DNA of 31,900 bases, from assembly GCA_900772835.1 (NCBI GenBank), contig CAAGSA010000049.1, positions 1 to 31,900 of the forward strand, read 5' to 3'. Each line of letters starts with the position of its first letter. Position 1 is the stretch's first letter. The notes beneath the pieces were generated by a model, which was given only the letters and a program-made list of their open reading frames with translations, ran no database searches and had not been told where the DNA came from. The position numbers were made by a program, and so were the translations under genes. Positions 1 through 9,300 of this stretch are shown here, piece by piece. The DNA is from an uncultured Prevotella sp. GTDB lineage: Bacteria; Bacteroidota; Bacteroidia; Bacteroidales; Bacteroidaceae.

Positions 1-470
1 AAAAAAAGAACCTACTCGTAACATTGGGACTGGTATTCTGCACCGGTTGCTTTGCGCAAGACTACGTAAAGGTGAATCTTGCCTCGGGAACAAAGGAATA
101 CAAAGTTGATGACATCAAGTCGTTCACCTTTGACGGCAACAGTCTGAAAGTGAACAAGCAGGACGGCTCGGCTGCCGACAGCTATCAGATGGCAGAAATA
201 AAAGACATTACTTTCGACATGACTTCGGGTATCGAGGACATGAAGATTGCAGGCGGCAAACTGACACTGAGCGTGGCTCCGGGCAGCGACCTTATTAATA
301 TAAACGGCTACGACAGCAAGGAGCGCTATACAGTTGCCGTATACAACCTCGCTGGAGAAAAGGTGATGGGTATCGACTCGTGGAAAGGCACGGCTGTAGA
401 CGTTTCGGCTCTGCCAAAGGGTGTTTATGTTTTCAAAATCAACAATACAACTTTAAAATTCAGAAAGTAA
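1..470 (+). CDS. Small exported protein with T9SS-type C-terminal domain (5' end outside window)
   Basis: The reading frame is already open at base 3 and gives a signal peptide (KKNLLVTLGLVFCTGCFAQ), so only the start codon and perhaps one more codon are missing. The mature part is about 135 residues. It opens with a short beta module (VKVNLASGTKEYKVDDIKSF) that is also found at the N-termini of the next two genes. It ends with a region resembling a T9SS sorting domain: VAVYNLAGEKV, then LPKGVYVFKIN and a basic end (LKFRK). I infer secretion through the outer membrane and surface attachment or release. Nothing between the two modules suggests an enzyme. The next gene follows after 4 bases, so the two are probably co-transcribed. 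Confidence 0.75.
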   Translation, partial: KKNLLVTLGLVFCTGCFAQDYVKVNLASGTKEYKVDDIKSFTFDGNSLKVNKQDGSAADSYQMAEIKDITFDMTSGIEDMKIAGGKLTLSVAPGSDLININGYDSKERYTVAVYNLAGEKVMGIDSWKGTAVDVSALPKGVYVFKINNTTLKFRK

Positions 471-474
471 CGCT

Positions 475-1647
475 ATGAAGAAATATATATTAATGTTGGT
501 TGCCGCTTGCCAGGGACTGGCAATGATGGCACAGTCGCCGGCGTACAAGATAAGAGTCGTGAAGAACGATGGTTCCCAAATATGCGCCCTTACCGAAGAT
601 ATCGCATCGGTTGAATTTGCAAAGCTCGGCAAAGTGAAGGTGGAAATCTCCGAGAGATACCATACTTCCACTTCAATCGGCGTGAACCTCGACGTTGAGG
701 CAAACGCAAGCCGTCTGAAAGCTGTGATGGTGCCTGCATCGCAGACCGTCGCCGACCCGAAGGCTTATATCGAGGAGAATGCGGTGGTAGACTACAAGAG
801 CTCTTACAAGAAGGCATTCGACTTCCTCACACCTGAGACAGAATACACCGTATATGCCCTGGCATACGATTCGAACGGCATGCCGAGCGAGGTGACATCA
901 AAGACTTTCAAGACAGGAAAGACCGAGGATGATCCGTTCAAGGTTGAGGCAAAGGAAATCCACACGACAAGACTCCATTATTCTGTTGAAGCGAAAGATC
1001 CGAATGTGAAATTCTTCACTGTATGTGAGAACCTTGATAAATATTATCAGGACTGCGACGAGGCAGACAACGCCGGTGATATCGTGAAGCACTTTATCGC
1101 GATGTGGAAATCCTTTGGAAGTATGGCCGGTATGACATGGCAGGAAATGATGGATATCCAGATGCGATTGGGAACATACGATTCGGAAGCAGAAAACGAT
1201 CCTTCCAGATCTTTGCATTGGGGTAGCAAGTGTGCCATCGTCACATTTGGAATGTCTCCGGATGGTGAATTGTGTACTCCTATCCAGGTTGATCCTGTAA
1301 TGACAAAGACACCTGAACCATCGGATATGACAATCAAACTGACACTCGTTAAAAACGAATGGCGTAACGTTGTTATCAGAGCCGAAGTGTCTGACGAAAA
1401 CCAGCCTTACTATGTTACACCACAGCCGGCTTCGCTGCTCAAGGATCGTAACGACGACGAGGTTGCATTGTGGATCTTTGATAATGGCGATATGGAAGAT
1501 TATACACGTACAGGCAGTCAGGAGTGGAAGTATACGTCACGCTATGGTGGAGAGGAATACACAGTGTATGCATGGCCGATGGACGGCGGTGCGCCTGCCG
1601 GAAAGCCGGTTAAGCTGAAGTTCACACTGCCAGAAGGTTCATTCTAA
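475..1647 (+). CDS. Exported fibronectin-like protein, paralogue of the next gene
   Basis: This is a 390-residue protein with a clear signal peptide (MKKYILMLVAACQGLAMMAQ). After the signal comes the short module shared with its neighbours (VVKNDGSQICALTEDIASVEF). A fibronectin type III-like stretch follows at about residues 55-150, with the typical ending TEYTVYALAYDSNG. Two further beta-rich segments follow, the first beginning near DPNVKFFTV. The C-terminal YGGEEYTVYAWPMDGG again looks like the end of an Ig-like fold. No T9SS tail and no lipobox cysteine are visible. It has the same domain order as the gene at 1703-2887 (compare DPNVKFF with DPNMTYY and QPYYVTPQP with DPYIVNAQP), so the pair probably arose by duplication. 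The function is unknown; a surface or periplasmic binding or adhesion role is only a guess. Confidence 0.85.
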   Translation: MKKYILMLVAACQGLAMMAQSPAYKIRVVKNDGSQICALTEDIASVEFAKLGKVKVEISERYHTSTSIGVNLDVEANASRLKAVMVPASQTVADPKAYIEENAVVDYKSSYKKAFDFLTPETEYTVYALAYDSNGMPSEVTSKTFKTGKTEDDPFKVEAKEIHTTRLHYSVEAKDPNVKFFTVCENLDKYYQDCDEADNAGDIVKHFIAMWKSFGSMAGMTWQEMMDIQMRLGTYDSEAENDPSRSLHWGSKCAIVTFGMSPDGELCTPIQVDPVMTKTPEPSDMTIKLTLVKNEWRNVVIRAEVSDENQPYYVTPQPASLLKDRNDDEVALWIFDNGDMEDYTRTGSQEWKYTSRYGGEEYTVYAWPMDGGAPAGKPVKLKFTLPEGSF

Positions 1648-1702
1648 ATGATAGCAACAACAGTAAAACAATTGTAGAATCTTTAAATAACAGACAATAT
1701 AC

Positions 1703-2887
1703 ATGAAAAAGATAATGACAATGGCGGTTGCTGCGCTGCTTTCAGTTTCCGCTTTCGCACAGGAGAAGGTCGACCGCGTGATGAAGATCACAACCACCGA
1801 GGGTGAGTCGGAGTCGATGATGCTCAATACCGTGAAGACAATCTCCTTCGAGGAGGTACAGCCGCTCACGATGAACATTGAGGTAAGCAATATCACACAG
1901 AATTCCATGGACATCCTTTTCGAGATGCCGGAGGATTGCAAGTTCTGGCTGATGTGCATTCAGAAGGAAGAGATAACAGGTACCGATGCTGAGGTTCGCA
2001 ACGCTATTAAGAGTAAATACAACGACCGCTTCGACGAGGAAAAGTTTCTGCGCATACCTAACTTCGAGGAAGGAACAACGTATTACATCTACGCTCTGCT
2101 GTTCGATAAGGACGGCGTGGCTGCTGGTCTCGCAAAGACTTCGGCTACCACTTTGGCACCGGTGCAAGACGAGTTCAAAATCGATGTGGATTTCGTAATG
2201 ATGAATTCTGCAATGCTGACGTTCACTCCGAAGGACCCGAATATGACCTACTATCCGTTCGTTGTTTCTGAGGAAACACGCCAGCAGATGATCGACAAAT
2301 TCGGCGACATAAGAAAAGCTGACCTGGAGTATAATAAATATCTTGCAGAGCAGAGTGGATACGATCTCGATTTCTGGCTCGGATACAAACTCTGTAAGGG
2401 TACCAAGGTGTTTAGTTCTTTTGACCTTCAGGGTGTAGATCTCGCGGCTGGCACAAAGTATTATGCTTACTGCTTCGGTATGAATGCCGACGGAACTTTC
2501 ACCACGGAGGTTTACGAGCAGACTTTCACAACAGAGTCTATAAAACCGTCTGAAAATAAGATTATATGCGAAGTGCTGAAGGAGTACAAAGACGGTTGCG
2601 ACGTGAAGATAACCACAACGAACGACGATCCGTATATAGTAAATGCTCAGCCTAAGCATGTTTGGGAAAATAAGCTTGCTAATTTCAATAACGATAAAGC
2701 TGCAGCTGCTGCCGATATCTATAGAATATCATACGGCGGTCAGGCAAACGAATATACGATGAAAGGTAGCAAGGAGACTAAGATTGAGGCCGGTAATTCA
2801 GACACCGAATACGTGCTTATTATAAGTGGCTACGACGGTGGTGTAACAACGGATGTTCAGGTCGTTCCGTTCAAGACCCTCCCGTAA
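1703..2887 (+). CDS. Exported fibronectin-like protein, paralogue of the previous gene
   Basis: This is a 394-residue protein with signal peptide MKKIMTMAVAALLSVSAFAQ. It has the shared N-terminal module (TTEGESESMMLNTVKTISF), then an Ig/fibronectin-like domain ending GTTYYIYALLFDKDG. A middle domain begins near DPNMTYYPFVVSEE, and a C-terminal beta domain ends EYVLIISGYDGG. The layout matches the preceding gene throughout, but the sequences are quite divergent, so the duplication is old. There is no lipobox and no sorting domain. The gap to the upstream gene is 55 bases with no obvious promoter, and a strong terminator follows at 2946-2992, so this is probably the last gene of a three-gene operon. 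I do not recognise a function. Confidence 0.85.
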   Translation: MKKIMTMAVAALLSVSAFAQEKVDRVMKITTTEGESESMMLNTVKTISFEEVQPLTMNIEVSNITQNSMDILFEMPEDCKFWLMCIQKEEITGTDAEVRNAIKSKYNDRFDEEKFLRIPNFEEGTTYYIYALLFDKDGVAAGLAKTSATTLAPVQDEFKIDVDFVMMNSAMLTFTPKDPNMTYYPFVVSEETRQQMIDKFGDIRKADLEYNKYLAEQSGYDLDFWLGYKLCKGTKVFSSFDLQGVDLAAGTKYYAYCFGMNADGTFTTEVYEQTFTTESIKPSENKIICEVLKEYKDGCDVKITTTNDDPYIVNAQPKHVWENKLANFNNDKAAAAADIYRISYGGQANEYTMKGSKETKIEAGNSDTEYVLIISGYDGGVTTDVQVVPFKTLP

Positions 2888-2945
2888 ACATTGACTTAAA
2901 TTTAAAGTAGAGTATCTCATAAATAGTAAAGTGTATAAATGATTC

Positions 2946-2992
2946 GCCCCCGGAGCTGCATAGCGATGCTGTTCCGGGGGCATTTTGTTTTT
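2946..2992 (+). terminator. Rho-independent terminator after the three exported-protein genes
   Basis: A stem of GCCCCCGGA pairs with TCCGGGGGC (2946-2954 with 2973-2981), with a smaller inner dyad (GCAT/ATGC). It is followed by ATTTTGTTTTT. It lies 58 bases past the stop of the preceding gene. Confidence 0.85.
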
Positions 2993-3173
2993 CCAGACTG
3001 CAACACAAGAAACTTATAGTCTATAATATTGCTGTCCGGTAAAACTCCCAAGAACATAAGAATGACAAACCATCCAATAGGGTGCAACGGATTTACTCAA
3101 AACTCATTGTCTCTAATGCAGCCCTTGCACTCTTGGGATTTATAACAGATTACACAAAGATTGTGATACAAGT

Positions 3174-3221
3174 AAAACGTTCAGCAGTGGTAAACGAATA
3201 TTCACCACTGCTGAACGTTTT
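3174..3221. repeat. 18-bp perfect hairpin made of two 21-bp repeat units
   Basis: Bases 3174-3191 are the exact reverse complement of 3204-3221, with a 12-base loop. The element also reads as two 21-bp units (3178-3198 and 3199-3219). These are related to the four tandem units at 20458-20541; the shared core is CAGCAGTG / TGAACGTT. A T-rich tail (TTTTCTTTT) follows on the plus strand, so it could act as a second terminator. The rest of the 2888-3348 gap holds the two flanking terminators and no convincing gene. Confidence 0.8.
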
Positions 3222-3276
3222 CTTTTAACCCAAATCAGTCATCAGGGCTTGCTTGGTACAGCAGAGCATACCCAAA

Positions 3277-3310
3277 AGCCCCGGAACCTTTTGGAGTCGG
3301 TTCCGGGGCT
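3277..3310 (-). terminator. Terminator of the giant secreted-protein gene
   Basis: A 12-bp perfect stem (AGCCCCGGAACC with GGTTCCGGGGCT, 3277-3288 with 3299-3310) and a 10-base loop. On the minus strand it is followed by TTTGGG. It lies 38 bases beyond the stop codon of the minus-strand gene and faces the plus-strand operon, so it may work in both directions. Confidence 0.8.
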
Positions 3311-3348
3311 TCTCTTCAGTCATTATTTATAAATCTTACACGTGAATC

Positions 3349-6300
3349 TTATTTCACACCTACCTTGAGGGTCTTTCCGTCCTTCGTGCGGATGATGTTG
3401 ATGCCGCGCTGACGGTTGTCCAGCTTCTGTCCGCTGATGTTGTAGCGTGCAGAAACATTAGCGTCGTCTTCGCCGTATACCTTGTTAATGCCGCTCACGA
3501 TGTCGAACGGAATAGTCAGGAACTGTATCCTGCCCTTCTGCGTAGCACTGACAGTCACATTGAACTTCTTCTCGAAGTATTTGCTTACAGTCAGCTTGCC
3601 GTCGGCAGAGAGAGCAACATTCTGTGCCGTTTCCTCGTCGAGAGCATCGGCAAATGCGTATGAAACAGTAGCCTCAGCATCATCGAAGGTGAAGAACTGG
3701 CTGAGGTCTATCTCGCCGCCTGCTGTCTGTGTGTCAGCCTCGCCAACAACGCGGTTGCCGTTGAAGTTGTCAAGACAGAAGTAAGTCGGCGTGTTCAGTC
3801 CATACTGTCCCTTGTCAGTTCCGTCGAGACTGAAGCTGATGCTCGTCACGTTGCCCATAGAGCGCAGGTCAACCCACTGCCATGTGTCGAGGCAGTAGTG
3901 GTCGGCCTCCCTGGCAGAACGGTAGTCGGCGAGATAATACTCCACCTCCTCAGTCGTGCCGTCAACCTTTGTTCCCTTGAGGATAACCTTCAGATAGTCG
4001 CCCTTCTCGAACTTGCGTGCCGTGCCGTTTCCGTTCTTCACGCTTTCTGCCACCCAGGCATTGTTTGTGATGTAGAATCCGCGTATGCAGTCGCCTGCCA
4101 CGCTGTTGTTCTTCACATTGATAACGCCGTTGTCGAAAGCCACTGCATAGTTCTCAGAGTTGTCGTAGCCGCTGCCCACAGCCGAGTTGTACTGGTCTGG
4201 GGTCATCGTCTCGAAGCTTGTAGCCTTGCGGTTGGAGTAAGCGAATCCTGTCCATGAGCTCCAAGCCGGTATATAGCTGTTCTGGAACTCGTATGAACCG
4301 CTCACGAACGAACCGTTGTACTGTGTAGAGCCCCAAGCCTCGCCTACGGTGCCCTTCGTGTCTGGACCAGCCCAATAGCTGTCGGTATCGAGATACAGAT
4401 TCTCGAACGTAGCCGTTACAGCCTCGCCCGTCACGATTACGCGGCATGTATCCGCTGCCTCCTTGCCGTTGGCATCGGTAACGAGCAGATAGTAGATGTC
4501 GCACTCTGATGGAGCATACTCTGAAGTGGTCTCGCCCAGGGCATCCAGCGAAGCCGTAGCAATCTGCTCGCGCTTGCCGTTCAGCCAAGAGATTGAGAAC
4601 GGAGCCGTACCGTCGGTCACGCTGGCCTTCAGTTCAGCCTTCTGTCCTTCCTCAACGCTTGCCGTTGCCGAAGCAGTAGCCTTCAGCTCCGGTAAGTACT
4701 TGACCACGTCGAACGGAATATTCAGGAACTGCACCTTGCCCTTCTGCGTAGCGCTCACCGTCACGTTGAACTTCTTCGTCAGCTGGTTGCTCACCTTCAG
4801 CATACCGCCCTCGATAATCACGTATTCCGCGATGTCCTCGCCGAGAGCATCGGCAAATGCGTAAGCCACAGTAGCCTCAGCATCATCGAATGTGAACATC
4901 TTGCTCAGGTCGAATTCGCCAGCCTTTGTCTGCAGTTCAGCGTCAGCCTCAACGCGGTTGCCATTGAAGTTGTCAATACAGAAGTAAGCCGGAGTGTTCA
5001 AGCCGAATGCTCCGCTGTCGCTTCCGGAGAGAGCGAACTTGATGCTCGTCACCTCGCCCAGCGACCTCAGGTCAACCCACTGCCATGTGTCGAGACAGTA
5101 GCGGTCAGCCTTCTTGTCGGCGCGGTAGTCGGCAAGATAGTAGTCCGTCTTTGTCTCTGTTCCGTCAGCATGGTATCCGGTGAATGTCACCTTCATCCAG
5201 TCGTCCTTCTCGAACTTGTGTGCATAGTCTTCCTCCTTTGCATTGAGGATGGTGTTCGCTGCATAGGCGCTGCTCGTGATGTAGAGACCACGGATGCTGT
5301 CGCCCGTCAGCGGGCTGTTGAGCACCTTTATCTCGCCGCTGTTGAATGCCACGGCGAAGTTCTCAGAGTTGTCATAGCCATGGCCCACTACGTTGTTGTA
5401 CTGGTCCGGGGTTATGGTATTGAAGTTTGTGGCAGTTCTGTTCGAGTAGGCGAAGCCCGACCAAGAAGCGAACTTGGTGTTGTAGCTGTTGCTGAACTGA
5501 TATGATCCGCTCACGAACGAGCCGTTCACATCTTCGCCGCCATACATTCCCGGCACAGCCTGCCCCTTCGTGTCGGGTCCTGCCCAGAAGCTTTCGCCAT
5601 CGAGATAGAGATTCTCGAAAGTAGCCGTCACTGCCTTTCCGGTCACGACAACGCGGCAAGTGTCGGAAGCCTGCTTGCCGTTGGCATCGGTCACGGTCAC
5701 GTAGTAGAGGTCACACTCCGCAGGAGCGTATTCTGATACGGCTGTGCCATAGTCCTCGAGTATGGCCGTAGCTATCTCGCTGTGTTTGCCGTTGGTCCAT
5801 GAGATGCTGAACGGAGCAGTACCCTTGTCCACGGTAGCCTTCAGCTCTGCCTTCATTCCGGCAGCCACGCTTTCTGTGGCCTCGGCAATGACACTGGTGT
5901 TTGGAATCTCCTTGATCACCTCGCCGCCAGCCACGAACTTGCTTGTAGCGTAAACTTGGCTCTTCGCGTCGTTGGTGTTGCAGAGAACTGTATAGATGAT
6001 ATACTCCTTATCCTTCTCCAGATTTTCCACCGTAGCCGTTGCAGCCTCGTTCTTGTGTACGGTCAGTGTCGGTTCTGCCGCTGCCACTACATCTGCCGCA
6101 GGAGCAGCCTCGGTGGACAGCTTGGCAATGAAGTGTGCCTCGCCCGACTGGTTGAAGATCACCTTCACATCGGCAGACGTGTCCTTGATGTTGCTTACCA
6201 CCGGATAGCCCTCAGCCATAAGTGGAGCCTCCGTGCAGGCGTCGAACTCGTATGCACCGATGGTAGGCGTGGTGGCGTTGCGCTCCGTGCCTGTGATGTC

Positions 6301-9300
6301 GGTAGTGACATATGCGAGCGGCTGTGCCGTGAGCAGATTGCCGGCAGCAACAGGCTGCAGTTCGTTCTCGTTGTCGATGAACTCAACAGCCACGTTCTGT
6401 CCGTCGGTCTCGTTCGAGAGAGCTTTCCAGTCGTCGTAGGTAGCGATGTCGCTCTTGTTGTAGGCAAACACGTCGCCCGTTGTATAGCCCACATTGTGTG
6501 CGTAGTTCGCCTTGTCCATACAGGTGGCATCATAGTAGCGATATACGTATCCGCCTGCCTTGTTCATGAAGATATTGTTCAGCACGTTCAGATTCTGCAT
6601 TCCGCTGTCGTTTATCCACATTGCCGTCGACGTGGTGTTTCCGTTCATGTTCACCGTGTTGTAGACGACGTTCACGTTCTTCGATGCGGAACCGAGTCTG
6701 ATACCGTAGCTCGACTTGTTGTCGCTGCTGATTACAACCTCGTTGTTGAACACATTCACCGGCGTTTCTGCCGTACCCACCAGACTACGGATGGAGATAC
6801 CAGATGCAGTATTGCTCACTTCGAGGTTAACCTTGTTTCCGCTTATCTCGAAGCTGTCGCCATACACGTCTTTGGTTTCGATGTCCATACCGTCAACAGC
6901 CTTTGTCGACTCGTAGTTCTCGATACGGTTGTTGCGTATCTTTGCTCCGAGTTCGTCGTGCAGATATATGCCCTTTGATCCGAAGTTGCGGATGATGTTG
7001 TTCTCGATGATGCCGCCTACTTCCTTAGGCAGTACTACATTTCCTGTTCCACCCATACGCACACCGATGTAACCGCCTTCGAGCAGACAGTTCTTCACCG
7101 TCATATAGTCGTTGTTCTGGTATGCCACGTTGCGCGAGTAGGTATAGATGAGGTTTATGTCGGTTGAGTAGCTTGTCGATATACCGGTGTGTATGTGGCA
7201 TCCGTCTACGGTCAAATGGCGGCTCTCGTTCTTCACGTGCAGGACGCCCGGATAGGTCAGGTCTGTTGTGGTCAGATCAAGTCCGCGCAGCGTAACCCAG
7301 TCGGCACCAGCCACTGTGAACACACCATACTCGGCAAACATCTTGTCGTCGCTGTATGCCGGCTCGTTGTAGTTGTTGTGGTATATCTGCACATCATGCC
7401 AATCGCCGCTCTCGCTCTGTATGGTGATAGTGTTCGTTTCCGAAGCACCTGGGATTTCCGGTATCTCCACATTCTCGTTGTAGATACCGCGCTTGATGTT
7501 GATTACCACCGGTCCGTCGATACCGTCCTTCAGCGAGTTCACAGCAGCCTGTATTGTGCCGAAGTCGGCACCTGCCCCTACGGTGTAGGTGCCGCTCTTG
7601 CCTGCAGCCACTGTCGTGCTTACCGAAACGGTTTCGGCGAGAGCCGTCTCCGTGCCGTTGCCCGTAACCGAAGCGAGCGATACTGCAGCCACGGCATTCT
7701 CCACAGCAGCGGAAGCCACGTCGGCTGTGAGCCAGAAATAGTATGTGCCCGGCAGTGTCACCTTGTATGAACCCTCGATGGCAGTCTGTCCTGCAATTGC
7801 CTTTCCGAAGAGGTTTACCGGGGCAAAGGCGTCGCTTGTACCCGTAGCGTAGATGTTCACTGCATCTACGGTGCCTGCGTCGAACGCACCGATGTTGAAT
7901 TTCTGTATGTCGAGCGAGTTGAGGTCGCCGTCGGCAACCACTGCAATCTTCATCAGCTTGGCTTCGCCACCCTTCATCGCCTTCTCCTGTGCGACGGGCG
8001 TTGCCTCCACTGATGCTATGCGAATAGGTTGCTTCTCGTATGCCGTAACCTCGATGGCGAATCCGCTCTTCGAGTATTTGGTCACAAACTTCACGGTCAC
8101 CTTGCCGTCCTCAGCGTCAGAGAGGAAATAGGTTGGTTTGTCATACATGCTGTATGTGGCATCAGCCTTGTCCTTCACCTCGCCACCATTATATATATAG
8201 AACTTGTCCTGAGCCGTTAGTGCCCACTCCTTGAAGGTGAGCTTGACGCTCTGTCCCGGTGTCTTCGGTGCGAAGGTCACGGTACCGCTGAAGTTCTTCG
8301 AGTAGTTGCCGTCCACGCCGCCGTCATCATAGAACATCAGCGGAGAGCCCTCGGCAATGATTTTCTCGCCGTTGTCGCCCGGCTGCATGTTCAGCAGGTT
8401 CATCACCATGGTTGCGCCCTCGGGGTCGCCATTCTCCACAGCCACGGTCTCGCTGCCCACTGTGAGCGATGTCACGGAGGCATCCAACAGATTGCCCGAC
8501 ACGGCATCATCCGAAACGTCGCAGCGGATAAGGAACCAGTTGCTGCCCTCTGCCAGAAGCTTTGGCTCTGCCAGGGTGAGAGCGGCAGTCTGCATATCCG
8601 GAGTCACGCTGGCTGTTGCCAGCGGCTCTGCATCGGCAGCCACTGCGTCGCCTTGCTTTGCCTGTGCATAGAGATAGAGCTTGGATATGGCTGGAGCCGA
8701 GTTCTTCATATTGAGGTTGACTGCCGAAAGCTGCTTGGCATCGAGGTCGCCCTCTGTGATTACGTTCACCGAGAGGAGGTCGAGGTTCTTCTCTCCCACT
8801 CCGGCAATCTCCTTAGGAGTCTGCTCCACGGTGGTGCTACCCACCGTCATCGGTTTGGACAGATACTCGCTCACGGTTGCCTCGAAACCCTTCTTGGTAT
8901 AATAGGATGTCGTCTGGTTAGGATTGAACACTACGGTCAGTGCGCCGTCTGCCGACTTGGAGCGAAGGATCTTTTCAGGTCCCTTGTCCTTGGTTGCCTT
9001 TGTGTCCTCCCAAAGCAGCTCTCCGCTGGTGCCCTTGCCACTGTATACCTTCAGCGAAGCATGGCTTGGGTCATAAGATGATGAAGGATAGAAAAGTTCA
9101 AATCTTGAGAATTCTATCTGGCAAATCATTCCGGCATTGTACGGCTCGAAGATGTTGATACGCTCGTCCGTGCCCGATTCATAATCGGTGGAATAGTCGC
9201 TCTGGTTCTTTGTCTTGAAGACCATAGAGCCGTTCACCTTCTTCGTCACTGTGCCCTGGTTGAGGTGCGACTCCACCTGGTTGAACACCTTGCGGTCGCC

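Noticed and set aside
3049..3140. Nested inverted pairs (TCCCAAGA/TCTTGGGA and GTGCAA/TTGCAC) suggesting an element end
   Set aside because: The arms are short and unevenly spaced, and there is no target duplication or transposase fragment.
5956..6978. Plus-strand frame of 340 codons opposite the giant gene
   Set aside because: It is antisense to the beta-helix coding region, has an odd His/Val/Cys-rich composition and shows no known domain; other long antisense frames at 13633-14592, 27138-27956 and 28083-29102 are rejected for the same reason.
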